From Diaporthe sp. PMI_573 (lineage: Eukaryota; Ascomycota; Sordariomycetes; Diaporthales; Diaporthaceae), in assembly GCA_021399435.1 (NCBI GenBank), contig JAJTUP010000001.1, positions 3,782,001-3,846,000 on the forward strand: a stretch of DNA of 64,000 bases, given 5' to 3'. The position numbers and the translations under genes are program-made. The notes beneath the pieces are model-generated. The model worked only from the letters and a program-made list of their open reading frames with translations, had not been told where the DNA came from and searched no databases. Of this stretch, positions 47,200 to 57,970 are shown piece by piece. The stretch's first letter is position 1. Every line of letters begins with the position of its first letter.

Positions 47200-48320
47200 T
47201 TTCCCGAATAGGGTACTAGGGCCGAAGAAGTAGGGGTTAAATTAGGCGGTATAGAAAGAGCGGTGGCGGCAGAGGCAGGAGTGAATTTCTTTCTTCCAGG
47301 GTGGGGGCAGTCTCAAACAAAGTGGCCCGGCTGGCCACAGTAGGTACAGAGATTATTAGCCCTTCGAAAGGCCTTCCTCTAGGCCAAATCCAGTTCCATA
47401 GGGCCTGAGGTCGAGATGGGAGCGGCTGGGCAAATAGCTGGCTGGGTAGTAGGGATAGGGGCTAGAATCAGAGGCTGGGATTTTTTCTTTTCCTTCTGGC
47501 GGGCAAAAAGGTCGTTATCCAGAGAGATACACTTATTCGCGTAAGAAGAAAAATCCAGAGGCATGTCTCGGCCAACCAGGAGGTCCTTAAGGTTCTCTTT
47601 TAAACCTTTACGGAAGTAAGTGATTTTTACCGTATTAGAGGTCCAGCCGAGAATAGAGACAAGGGGGACAAATTTTAAATAATAGGCCGAGCAGGAGGTT
47701 TCCTGTTTTAGAGCCTATAGGTCTCTTTCAGCAGTACCGAGGGCATCTGGGTCGTCAAAGGCAGCTTGAAGGGCCGAGAAAAATTCCAAATAGGTAATAA
47801 AATCGGAGAGGCCAGTAGAAAGGTCAAGGTGGGGGGAGAACCAAGAAAGGGCCGAATCTCAGAGGAAGGAGGCCAAATAGGCTATTTTAGCCGAATCTGC
47901 CGAGAAGCGAAATGGGTCTGAAGAAAAGACTAGTTGCAGTTAGGTAGCAAAAAATCTAAATTTTTCCTTACCCCCTGAATAGGAGTCAGGAGGCAAGAGG
48001 CGAGGAACCGAGGGCTGAGAGGGTGGCTAGGACAAGAAGGAGGCAGAAGCTAAAGGAAAGATTTCCTTCTGGGCAATTCTTTGTCCTAAAGTATAAAACG
48101 CAAAGAAAACTGCCCTACCCAGACCATCTATATCTTCAGGAAAGATAGGGCCCTAAATAGAGGTCTGGGAGGCAGACTGGCCTCCTCAAGAGAAGACAGA
48201 GAGGACAAGGGTAATCTAAGGGCCAGAGATTCCAGAAGGCAGTAGTGGATTAATTCCCACAAAATCCCTGGGGATAGAGGGGAGGAAATCAAAAAGGGTC
48301 TGCCAGTCTAAAGTCATCGT
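47200..48320 (-). pseudogene. Chromovirus gag, broken
   Basis: Approximate limits. A capsid-like region is followed by PLDFSSYANKCISLDNDLFARQ (about 47564) and a CCHC zinc knuckle near 47350-47310 of form CxYCGQPGHFV-stop-DC, in which a TGA sits inside the knuckle. Many other stops occur. Confidence 0.8.
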
Positions 48321-48358
48321 GGAAACTAAGAGGGGACAAAAAGAGGTAGGAAGATAGG

Positions 48359-48371
48359 TCAGTCAGATCAA
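48359..48371 (-). promoter_or_regulatory. Probable self-priming primer-binding site of the chromovirus
   Basis: Two bases inside the 5' LTR, the plus strand reads TCAGTCAGATCAA. This is the exact reverse complement of TTGATCTGACTGA in the LTR (42667-42679 in the 3' LTR). In the sense RNA the two would pair over 13 nt, as in Tf1-type self-priming. The 5' LTR copy (48512-48524) has two G-to-A changes. Confidence 0.7.
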
Positions 48372-48373
48372 GC

Positions 48374-48856
48374 TGTTAAAAACACCTAGATTAAGGACAG
48401 AGGGCTAAGGGTAGAGGGACATAGTAAGGCTATAGTCAAGATATTCTTCAACACCTCACAGAGAACAAATTCAAGGAAGGAGGAGGCAAGCTAGGTATAG
48501 GAGGGAAAAAGTTGATCTAACTAAAGAACTAACTATCTATCTGAGAGGAAAAGGCTAGGTATATATACATAGACGGTTCGGACCTTCGGAGAGGTATATT
48601 CCTCCGACGGAGAGAATAATGACTCGAGAAAAACAGGGGCTAGAAAGAGAAATGGGAAAGGGCGGAAGGAATAACTCCGATAAGAAGATTCTGCCAAGCT
48701 AGGCTAGCTGGTTTCTCCACTTATATCTAGAGGCTTGCATAGATAGCCTATTCTTTCTGAAGGAGGCGGATAGGGGCTGAGGGAGGCTGGAAGGGCTTTG
48801 AAGGGGCTGAAGGAGGCTGAAGGGGTCTGGGGGTCTGAAGGAGGCTGTTTATAACA
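48374..48856 (-). repeat. 5' LTR of the chromovirus
   Basis: 483 bp. In the sense direction a TATATATA run near 48566-48559 precedes the presumed RNA start near 48525 by about 35 bases. Relative to the 3' LTR it carries A for G at five sites, four of them TpG to TpA. Confidence 0.93.
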
Positions 48857-48906
48857 CCAGGCACCCTACTGCTACCTGACACCTATTCGATCCACTAACC
48901 TTCAGA
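48857..48906 (-). repeat. Second copy of the fold-back interior, right part
   Basis: Starts with the CCAGG target duplication and continues the match to the fold-back interior (caccctactgctacctgac, ttcgatccactaaccttcag). The match stops at about 48906. Confidence 0.8.
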
Positions 48907-49049
48907 GAGGTTATCAAATAATAATAGAAGAATGAGTTGAATTGTTGCTTCGGCCCTCGAGAGGGACAGAAGCTAGTCCGGTACTTATAGCACGGACGGC
49001 CAAGAAAAATTTATCGCACTAGCTACGTAAAACACTGCACCCCGTAACA
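48907..49049 (-). repeat. Probable truncated LTR of another retroelement
   Basis: On the minus strand it begins TGTTACGGGGTGCAGTG at 49049 and contains a TATAAG box and a Ser/Leu-like leader ending near TTGATAACCTCT. This resembles the start of fungal Copia-type LTRs. No coding part or partner LTR is in the window. Confidence 0.4.
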
Positions 49050-49364
49050 ATACATATCTATAATATCTGTTTTAAATATTTAGAAATTTAATATTTTGTA
49101 AAAAAAAAAATAAAAAAAAAAGATTATAGTGTTAACTCGAATTTTTGAATAATGATGAGAATACTGTTAAAGCTAATATAGAGATAAAGGTTACATCATT
49201 CATTTTAGAATCTGCTGGTAAGCTACGGCTCGCTGCTAAAGAGCTGTACAGGAAGCTGACGTGGAGACCGGCGCGTCATTAAGCGAGCACAACTTGTGTC
49301 GTCGAGTAAAACAGACGCACATGAGTTCTGAGATCTCCCAACCCAACGCGACACCAAGACCGAA
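49050..49364. other. AT-rich spacer
   Basis: Contains an A-rich run at about 49099-49121 and AT-rich sequence, then the 3' flank of the RTG2-like gene. No gene seen. Confidence 0.5.
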
Positions 49365-51284
49365 TCAAAGGATATCCTCTTCCACAACGTCAACCTGCAC
49401 CTTCATCCCCCAGCCCTCTGCGCCACCTGGCCAGTTCTTTTTCTTGCCCGCCTTCTCGACAATTCCCACGTGATCTGTCAAGGCCTCTTTTAACTTGGAT
49501 GGATCATCTTTGACCTTCTGGATAGAGATAACCAAACGCAGGCCTTTCTTGTTTCTCTTACTTCCTAGGTCTCCAGCCCATTCCGCCGAGTAGACAACAC
49601 GTGGCTTGAACTCGTCGATGCGGCCCGACGGATAGAGGCGGCTAGTCAGATATCCCACCCTCCCGAGATAACCCGTCCACCAAACTTCCTCGGGTGTGAT
49701 GAGGCGGCACAGCTGGTCTCGGAACCGCACCTCGCGCGGCGGCAGTTCACCCATATACCTGGACTCCAACATTAGCGCAAGCCTGGCCCTATCCTCGTGG
49801 GAGACGCCGCGGGTAGAGGCCATTAGCCCGGCGCTGGTGCTGTACAGCGCGGCGGTGGATGCCGTCTCTTTGCCCATGACCTCGTGGACATAAAGGACGT
49901 TGGCAAACGCCCGAAGCGCGTGCGAGTTGATGCCAGTAGGGAACTGGCGGTGTCCGCCTTCCAGGGGCTTGGGGATCGAAGAGATGATGAGCCTGTAGAT
50001 AGTGTCGGCAGACGGAGGCGCGAAACGCTGAGTCGCGACCTCGAGTGGATCTTGTAGGCGAATGCTCGGCGGCAGTTCTCGGAACAGGAATCCTTCGCGT
50101 ACGCCGCCTTGGCAGAAGTGCGCATTGCGGATCCCGTGAGGAATTGCTCGGGCCAAGACGTTGATGAGGAAAGCCACGGCGGGGACTTGCTTCCTCCGAC
50201 GGTCGGAAACGCGGAAGACGGAATGGGCGGTGCGGGCAACCTCCTTCATGGCTTCGGTGTTCTCGAATCGCTCCCGGTCGACCGTGTATCCGTTGATGAT
50301 AGAGATGGGATGCGGGTTCTTGCCCATTTCGCTCATGTAGAGTAGCAGATAGCCCCAGCCGCGGAATCCGCCGCCCGAGAGATAGAGTTGGAAGCCCTTG
50401 TTTGCCTTTGCACCCTCCACCAACCCGTTGGGGACTGCCAAATCCCGGTAGGCCTGCTGGAACTCGGCGACCATCTCGTCGCGCAGGTGATCGAGAGCGT
50501 CGTCTGCTTCCTTCTTGGATTTGCCCCTCGTCACCTCCTCCATCTTCCGGGTCAAGGCCGCGGCGCCATACGGGAAGCTGAGTGATCCCTTTTCACTGAT
50601 TCGGACATTCCCTCCTTGGGATATGATCCAGGTGATCTGAGTGCTGCCGCCGCCGAGGTCCATCATGATCCCCTCGATGTCGGAGAAGCCGCTGGCAACA
50701 CCCAAAGCACCAATGCGCCCTTCGTTCTCTTTCCTGAGCATCTCCACCGGCAATCCGGCGTCAGCATTGATGGTTCGAATGAACTCGGCAGAATTGATTG
50801 CGCCCCGAGTTGCCTCGGTGGCGAGGACGTGAATATTCCTCTCCGGGACACCAAAATCGGCGCAGACAAGCTTGAATCGAAGCAGAGCCGCGACAACGTC
50901 GGCCATGACGGCTTTCGGGATTGGTCTTTTTTCTCCGGTGTGCGGGTCGAACTGCACTTCATAGAGCGATAGGTCAACCCGGTAAACGTAGACCGTAGGG
51001 AGGATGCGCGAGAGCGGTGGGGATAAGTCCGTGACCGAGAAGCGGATCCCGTTACTAAGGCACACACATGTTTCAGCACAGCCTCGTGTCCCTCCCCATC
51101 CAATTCGGGCCCCTTTGCTAACCTAGGAATACCAGAAATTGGGGTTATACCTTCCCATGTCAACCACTCCTCGCAGATGTCCATTCGGTGTAGGCTCTTG
51201 CTTCTCGTCCTGGAGCTCCGCAGTGCAGGGCGTCAGGGGTAGCTCGTCAATGAGCTCAAAATCAGAGCCGTCAGAGAATGCCAT
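49365..51284 (-). CDS. rtg2: Ppx/GppA-family protein, Rtg2-like retrograde regulator
   Basis: Two exons, 51284-51151 and 51054-49365, give 607 residues. The 96-bp intron splits the conserved VVDMGSNGIRFS motif, the phosphate-1 loop of the actin-like ATPase fold, and splicing restores it. Other family blocks are LATEATRGAINSAEF, RKENEGRIGALGVASGF and the phosphate-2 loop IMMDLGGGSTQITW. The length and the C-terminal half match fungal Rtg2-like proteins, which sense mitochondrial state in yeast; the parent family hydrolyses polyphosphate or (p)ppGpp. Whether this fungal member signals or acts as an exopolyphosphatase is not shown by the sequence. The exon 1 leader is acidic and disordered. Confidence 0.9.
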
Positions 51285-52009
51285 TCTAAAGCCCCTAAAT
51301 TGCAAGACAAAAGTTTCTCCGAGTTTCGTGGTGCTACTTGTTCAAAGTCGGGATCTTGTGGAGTACAGGTCGCAATAAAGGACAACGGCTACGTACATCG
51401 AGGCTTATATCAAAATGACGAAGTCACATGCCTATTGACATCGAGAACACTTTGAAACTCTCCAGCTTGTACTTTGCGTTAGGTTGCTAACACAGGACTA
51501 ATGGGATCGCGCGGACCTAAGCCTATGTCATATGGCTGACATGTGATATCGCGACACAGTGCTTAGAATACTGTGACATGATCTCGTAGTCGCTTTACAA
51601 CTCATCCGATCCTCGTATCGATGTGGCTAGGGGAATCACCGCGAGGTTTCCGTATCACGCCACGGCTGAAGGTAGGTTCTCACAAGCTTGTCCGAATGCC
51701 TGCAGTACCTAGCGTGGCAATTCACAAACTAACTAAGCGCGTCGGAGCCGAGCCTCAAGGAATATTTGACAAAGCCTTCACTCATTGCCTGAGGTGGATG
51801 CATGGTACTTGGAGTGGCCTTGTACCTTAATGTTTCAGAAACATGGACTACCTGGTACCAAATAATGGGAAGTCCAACGTTGTTGAATAAGCAAGCCAAC
51901 AAGGGACCTGCCAAAAGAACTAGTGGAAGCCTCTTACCGAAGGCTTATTAAGTCAACAAAAGTGCACTTGCAGCCGTCTCATCGAGCCAATTGAAGCCCA
52001 TCCTAATTC
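51285..52009. other. Intergenic region upstream of the RTG2-like gene
   Basis: No gene seen. It ends in the 9-bp duplication TCCTAATTC (52001-52009) that flanks the MITE. Confidence 0.45.
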
Positions 52010-52452
52010 CAGCCAGCGTCCGCCCACCCAGCGTTTTACTTTCCGCCCACCCAGTACCTAAATTTTGGAGAAGCCTACTAATATTTTAAAGTATCTTTCT
52101 TACTAATTAGCCCTGCATTCAGCTTTTTTACGCTAAAATCTCTAATTAAGCAATACTTAGAGACAAAGGGCTATAGAGCTAGAGGGCCGCAGAGAGCTAT
52201 AGGGGGCTGCAGAGAGCTACAGAGAGCCAGAGGGCCAGAAGGCTGCAGAAAGCTACAGAGGGCCTCTAGAGCGCCAAAAAGCCAAAGGTACTAAAAAGTA
52301 CTCTAAAATTTGGAGAAGCGGGGTAAATTTTACTTAGTTAGAAAGATACTTCTAAACACTTAGGGTTTGCTATCAAATTTAGGTACTGGGTGGGCGGAAA
52401 GTGAAATGCTACGTGGGCGGACGCTCAGAGCTGGGTGGGCGGACGCTGGCTG
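52010..52452. mobile_element. 443-bp MITE, Mutator-like by target duplication
   Basis: Flanked by perfect 9-bp direct repeats TCCTAATTC (52001-52009 and 52453-52461). Ends are inverted repeats: the first and last 23 bases are perfectly complementary (CAGCCAGCGTCCGCCCACCC onwards), followed by a second matching block TTTCCGCCCACCCAGTACCT and AAATTT. The AT-rich interior holds gagagctacag/gggctgcag-type short repeats and no coding sequence. A 9-bp duplication is typical of Mutator-like elements. The undamaged duplication suggests a fairly recent insertion. Confidence 0.9.
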
Positions 52453-52463
52453 TCCTAATTCGG

Positions 52464-54310
52464 CTACACGGCCAAGCCATGCCAACCCTGCCGGCTCCTG
52501 AGTTCTGCCTTCAGTGGAGGGTTTGATAGAGGTATGAATTCGACTTCGTTAAAGTCCGTTAGACTTTCTGCTGTTGATATTTTTAGAGTGAGTTCTTGCA
52601 TTGCACGATTGAAAGACTCATCGCCCCAACCTACAGGAGTTAGCACTGTGTTCGGTAGAACAGGGAGAGTTCACGTACAGACGAGAATACTTCTGCCCGG
52701 AGAATGAGATTCATGCTGTAGTTGTCTTTCGATGACGGTATGGAAGTTCGGCTGGGCAGGTTGGTCTAGTCGAGGGTAGTCCGCTTGCTAACATTCGAAG
52801 TTTTGAATGGATGGTGTCCGCTACCTACCAGCGAAGGATAGATGCACCGAACAGTGAGTAAAAGCTGTTGGAACCATTAGCACTGTTGACAGTCTCAGAT
52901 AGGACGAACCTACATTTTCAGGATCGAGCTTTTGTAAAGCCTGTAATTGAGGAGATACCCTTTGATCCTAATAATTGCGATCTAACATCTAGAACAGGTT
53001 AACTTTCTGAGTTCGATCACAGTACCAAGTTATTTTGACCGAGGTATTTTTCTTTGCAGTCGATTTTTTCTCGAGAATGGACAGTTTCTCATCAGATGTG
53101 CAAGCTATAGAGGAAAACTTTGTCCTGCTAGCTTTCCTCGGAGGTCGAAGCCTGTTCCTCTTGTCAATCGATCTCCGTTCAGCCAGGTGCAGAGCATACG
53201 GTAGGACTTCTACAATACCTACCCCTTAGCAGCGAGAATGACTGCGTTATACTGTTCCAGCCCTAAGTCGACACCATACGGGCCATCCAAAATCACCTTT
53301 TGGTCGACCTGGAGACGTTTCACAGCGGGGAGGGAATGTCCTTGTTGGGCGATAACGAAGTCAAGTTTCTGTGCGCTGTCTAGCTGCTCCAATGCGCGGA
53401 GTGCTATTAGGGGATAGCTGCTTGCAAGGTTATAGAAATGGGTCCCTGGAAAGGAAAGGTAGAAATAGCTTCCCGGTGCAGCACCGACAGAGCGTTGGGT
53501 GGAGAGCGTGAGACGGGTGACTTTAATATTCTCCCACTTGCCTTTAACAAGCGCGCCGGTGCTATGGTAAAGAATCCTGATAAACTGGTATATGTTAGAT
53601 GATATCCAACAGAAAGCGCAAAGGAGTGGTGCAATCTTTAGAGCTACCAGCTGGCCTTCAATTATGACATGCCAGCAGAGACCGGCAAAGGCAGCAAGAG
53701 ATAACAGCAGGTGGGTATTGGTGAAGTAATGGCCCAAAAGCCTCTGCCCTACCCACAAACTAGTGACTGGTAGTGCCAAAAGGCTTGCAGCTGTCTGTTC
53801 TGAGTTGAGTTAGTAAATTGGGAGACTCTATGAGGTGTAAAGCTTACCAGAAAGCCCGAGCTTGCAATGGACTGAGAGCTTTTGCTCTTATACCCTAGGA
53901 CGAGTGACGAGTGTAGGAGACCTTTGAAAACAGCTACTATAGCAACCAATCTATGAGCAGTATAGTACGTGCTTTGTTGAATGCCGATGAAGTCTGCAAT
54001 GGGGTTGGTCCTCCCCCCTAAGAATACCATGGCTGAGGGCCTTCCTCTTTTGTCACCCTCAGCTCTGAAGCTATAGGTACTAACGGGTTAAGGCCAAAAG
54101 GCTCATATTAGCTACTAAGAAGAATATTAGCTTGTGGTTTAACTTTATACAGCTGCCTATTATTAAAGTAATAAAACTAGCTAACTGCCAGAATACTAAC
54201 AAGGGCAGACTTATAGAGGGTAAGTCTAAAGAAGCTTTAATATTGTTGTCGGGTGCAGGGGTTTGAGACCCGTAAAGGGGGTTGGAATTGGTTGGCTTAG
54301 GCAAACTTCT
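52464..54310 (-). pseudogene. Ferric reductase (FRE-type, NOX superfamily), broken
   Basis: Membrane exons are readable: 54304-54093 ends ...ANMSLLALT and joins by a GTTAGT-CTCAG intron to MVFLGGRTNPIADFIGIQQS and YYTAHRLVAIVAVFKGLLHS, the heme-bearing part. The FAD/NAD half follows (53779-53225: SVGAAPGSYFYLSFPG, LDGPYGVDLGLEQYNAVILAAKG). At 53225 a one-base loss in the expected AAKGIGI motif shifts the frame; the reading resumes as GIVEVLPYALHLAERR. Two stops interrupt the following KVNLF...LDRNY...LQALQKLDPEN segment, one where Trp is expected. A C-terminal GWGDESFNRAMQELTLK frame ends at 52464, two bases from the MITE target repeat. It would have reduced Fe3+ or Cu2+ at the plasma membrane. 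It is a recent, RIP-like wreck. Confidence 0.75.
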
Positions 54311-54714
54311 TTTTCCGAAGGGGTCTATAAGTACCCGCAGTACGCTGCTTTCTTTGCTTAGCTTTTAATCAGAATACAATCAACTCCTTTTTTATTATTT
54401 TGAAATACGTCTATTAAATTGGTACTAGTATCTATAAATAACTATTTTGAGGTATCTAGCATTGTGTGGTCTCTATATAGTATTAAAACAAACTCTCTTC
54501 TAGCTCTCTTTATAGATATGGATAGAGCTATAGGCTTATTAAGTATATCTCTTTTGAAAAGGTATACTCTAACCTTAAGGGGAGAGTAATTGTTTAAGAC
54601 TAGGCTTACATTATCAGCCACATTGAAGTAATGCCTCTACCAGGCTTTGAGTGTATTGAAGCCATGGCTCACGGCTTCTTCATCTCGGTATGCTTAAACA
54701 ATGCGCCCTAGACT
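54311..54714. other. AT-rich repeat-like sequence inside the reductase locus
   Basis: Strongly AT-rich with TA-rich words (ctctttatagatatggatagagctatagg), like RIP-damaged retroelement DNA. It may have split the reductase gene from its first exon. Confidence 0.4.
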
Positions 54715-54951
54715 TTAGTTGATTGAAAATCGACAAAGATGAGACGATTCTATTGACTGCTTGCGCAATAGACCGCTCGGCCAAAAGACCAGAATTCCAA
54801 ATCGACATTTGGCATTCCAAGCAGTATATAAGACCCATACCGTCACAAAAGAGAGCAAAACTAATGCCCTGAAGTCACTTCGGATCACCTGAGCAGAGTC
54901 TGGTGAAGCGTTGAAACTCTGAGCCCATTCCGGATGCATCCAGAGTAACAT
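54715..54951 (-). pseudogene. Possible first exon of the ferric reductase
   Basis: ATG at 54951 opens 78 residues with a hydrophilic start (HPEWAQSFNASPDSAQVIRSDF) and one membrane helix (ALVLLSFVTVWVLYTAW). The position, strand and single helix would suit the N-terminus of the reductase pseudogene, but there is no diagnostic motif. Confidence 0.3.
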
Positions 54952-55175
54952 GGTGGGAAAACTGCCACCTTACATCATTTGCCTACCATGCGGCTGGCCA
55001 CTTATTCAATCTGGATATTTCCTCGGGCTTACTCAACTTTCGTCATGTTGCCCCACCTCAGTCATCCACCCAAACTCCTAGCATCGGGATGGACGGAACG
55101 TCTCAGGTAGAGGCTCGGGGATTTAGGGAAAGGAACTGGAAGTCCTATAGATACCTAATCTATCACACAGCACGA

Positions 55176-57001
55176 CTAATATGTATACCTGAAATCTTCT
55201 TGCTTCTTGTCCGTGACGTCGGCGAAACCCTCCACCACATCACGAAGCTCATCCGGCTTACCATACTTCTTGTCCCTGCGCTTGTTCTCAGCATAAACAT
55301 TGGCGAAGTATAAGAGCAAAAGTGCGATAGAAACACAATACGAGACCAACATCGCGATGACGCCACTTGTATACTTCGGAGCATCTTTGGAAATGAACGT
55401 TTGGGGCCCAATCAAATTTCCAGCGGCATAGCCTATGGTCACAAGGCTGAATGCTATCGACTTCTTGGTTTGGCCAGCTGTGTTGGCCTGGGGCAGGGAG
55501 ATCCCAACCACGTAGGGTGCTAATATAGGTCAGCTAACCATCGAAATGCTCTCGTGGCGTTTGGGTCGATACTCACGCCAATAGAAATACATAAAATACA
55601 GGCCGACCAGTTGTCCAGCCACGTTTGACTGCGGAAGCCCGTACACGAGCGCCGTGCCAAGAATGGGCAGCAGCAGCGCGGCACAGGCAACGAACGCTCT
55701 TCGGTTGGTGAGGCTAGCGATGTAGCTGAAGAACCAAGCGCCGAAGGTTGCCACGATGCCAAACGGCATGGTGAGCAAGCTCGCTTTGAGATTGCTGAAA
55801 CCAAGGTCGGAGATGATGATCGTCCCGAAGGCCTGCAGTCCGCCGTTTGGGATGTTGATGGCGACGTTGAACAAGAATATCAACCAGATCCTCACGTCCG
55901 AGAGGGCTTCCCGAACTTGGTCCCATTTCCACACTCTGTTTGAAATACCGGTCCTGTTTGACGCAAGCCGCTTCACGGCCCAGAACTTTTCTTCTGCTGT
56001 GAGGAACCGAGCATTCATCGGACTGTCTGGAAGCACGAGGCAGAGGAAAAGCGAATAGACGACATTGATAGAACCTGTGATGAGGTACAGGTACTGCCAT
56101 TTCTTGAGAGGCGCGGATTCAGGAATATAGCCAACCACCCAGGCGAAGAAGCCATTGAGAATTGATGAGAAGTAGGCGAATATGACTAGAAGTATCATCA
56201 GCTGACGGCCCATCGCATAGTTACCACCAATTTCACTGAATTTAGGCTTACTGGCATTCCTCTGAGGTTGCTCCTGTTTCTTGTAAAAGCTGACTACGAG
56301 CATAGTCAGGCTTGGGGCGATCGCAGACTCCATGAACCCCATGAAGAATCGAAGTGCCATGAAGCCTGCCCAAGTATGACAAGCGGCATACAACATTGTG
56401 ACGATCGACCACAGTATAGACGCACTGCAAAGAAGTTTCCCCGGCGGAACTCTAAGGACAAGCCAGGTGGTCACTGTATACCCACACAGTTGCTGTTTCC
56501 TTGTTAGCTCTTGCCCTATAAATGAGATCAAGGGACGTACGCCAAGAGGTAAGATGCTTCCAAGCCAGCTGTATTGCTGCCCATGCATATTATTGTCTTC
56601 TTGGAAACCGTAGAGCGAGGCAGTTCCGATTTCGACCTTGTCTACGGCCCCGAGTGTCGCGGTAAACATAAGCTACATCGTTTCAGCTAATGTGGATTTG
56701 TGACATTGGGTTCAGACAAAGACTTCCACAGTGATAGGTATCTTACCAAGGGAATCATCCAAGAATCAATCTTCTTGCGGAGTCGCTTCTCCCTCTCCGG
56801 CGTCAAGGGTCGGAACTGCTCGGCGCGGGTGTCGGTCAAGTATTTGGCGGCATCATCAATGGCTTCCTCGGCCAACTTAAACCCAGTATCATCTTGGCCT
56901 TCGCCCTGCGAATAAGAGAGCACAGGATGAATTGTGGTTTCACACTTATCCTGGGGCGTGCCCTCAAGAACTTCCGTAGAGCTGGGCGAAGGAGGAGCCA
57001 T
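55176..57001 (-). CDS. MFS transporter of the Dal5/allantoate permease (anion:cation symporter) family
   Basis: Four exons, 57001-56747, 56672-56541, 56492-55577 and 55519-55176, give 548 residues. Introns are 74, 48, 57 bp, all in phase. A cytosolic acidic leader precedes twelve predicted helices. Family signs are EKRLRKKIDSWMIPL before helix 1, LGAVDKVEIGTASLYG, VPPGK before helix 3, LRFFMGFMESAIAPS, and YFYWPPYVVGISLPQANTAGQTKKS in the C-terminal half. Fungal members import allantoate, ureidosuccinate, nicotinate, dipeptides or related carboxylates. It is divergent from a 5-oxoprolinase/hydantoinase gene, so the cargo may be a lactam or hydantoin acid; that is inference. The 3' end could extend if GTATAC at 55184 is a donor. 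Confidence 0.9.
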
Positions 57002-57970
57002 AGTTGCAAGCAGTCGCCCCGATTGTAGGAATGGAAAACAGTCGAAGTATGCCTCGACTTGGAAGAAACGTGTAAGGTGACGGAATATGGTCTAGATATG
57101 TGACCCGGGGAAAGTAGCGAGCTTGCGTGGTACGATCTTGTTCAGGGGCCTCGCCTTCAGGGCTATAAGAGGAGTAGCCGTGGTCGAGTAAGATAAGAAG
57201 GGCTCGTAATATCAGACTCCTAGTTGTTTCCTGGTATGATTGCTCTCGTGTGAGTCCTTCGGAATCTTACCGGAAACTTCCAGGTTTCTTGCTTGTACAA
57301 CCAGGAACCGCTTTTGTGGAACCATACCCAGCAACACCTTGCCTAGATGGATACCCAAAGATTGTAACCTTGTCACCACGCTGAAAGCACGGATATCTTG
57401 GTGCTGATAGACAACGCCAGCCAGTGTTGTTCGAATCCATGTTGTTGTTGACCTGTTGATAAAACGGAGCCGGCAACGCTGATCTCGATCCCTTATCTGT
57501 GCCTTGAGTTGTGTTCGCGGGGTGCATGCAGCAAACACTCGTTGCGGCCAATCGAGCAAGTTACCGGTCGGCCTAGCACTCGATTCGGAATTGCATCCCA
57601 GTGTAAGACTCAAATGACCTATGGGGTCCAACGCCTGATTGCAACATCGGCATCCACCTGCGTCATTGCTATGCGTGCACTGCGACAACCGGATAGTATC
57701 CTGTAGTGTAACTTAGGGTAGGCAGGTCGAAGCGAGGCAGCGATTATAGGTGCCGGCACAATAGCGATCACGGAGTAGGAGCGCAGCCGGCAAAGAGCCT
57801 TGGCTACAGAGTCCCATGGGCCATGAGGGACTCTGCGATCACATTGAGTACATAAGTGTTTTGCGAAACCTGTGAGTCGTGACTCCATTGTGTAAGGGCA
57901 CATAACCGTCGTGCCAGTGTGAATCTTATCAACCATACGATTCGAGGCAGATCATTGATTCTGAATCATC
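57002..57970. promoter_or_regulatory. Divergent promoter with GATA-factor motifs
   Basis: 969 bases lie between the permease and oxoprolinase starts. HGATAR-type motifs are AGATAA(G) at 57192-57197, TGATAG at 57405-57410, TGATAA at 57457-57462, and CTTATC (reverse GATAAG) at 57925-57930, about 40 bases before the oxoprolinase ATG. Such sites bind AreA/NIT2 activators under nitrogen limitation. Their number is only modestly above chance for this length. Confidence 0.45.

Larger units (their letters stand above)
42529..48856 (-). mobile_element. Ty3/gypsy chromovirus, defective, complete with both LTRs
   Basis: 6,328 bp flanked by the 5-bp duplication CCAGG (42524-42528 and 48857-48861). Two 483-bp LTRs start TGTTA and end TAACA. 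On the minus strand the order is gag with a CCHC knuckle, protease, reverse transcriptase, RNase H, integrase and a C-terminal chromodomain, so the right LTR is the 5' LTR. A purine tract agaaaggagggcct adjoins the left LTR. No tRNA-type primer site was seen; a self-complementary site is listed separately. All coding frames are broken by stops, many of the CAG/CAA/CGA to TAG/TAA/TGA type. The element is dead but structurally whole. LTRs differ at nine positions. Confidence 0.95.

Noticed and set aside
41161..49364. CRISPR-like array suggested by repeated words
   Set aside because: The repeats are LTRs, inverted arms and 24-bp tandem units without unique spacers; the host is a eukaryote.
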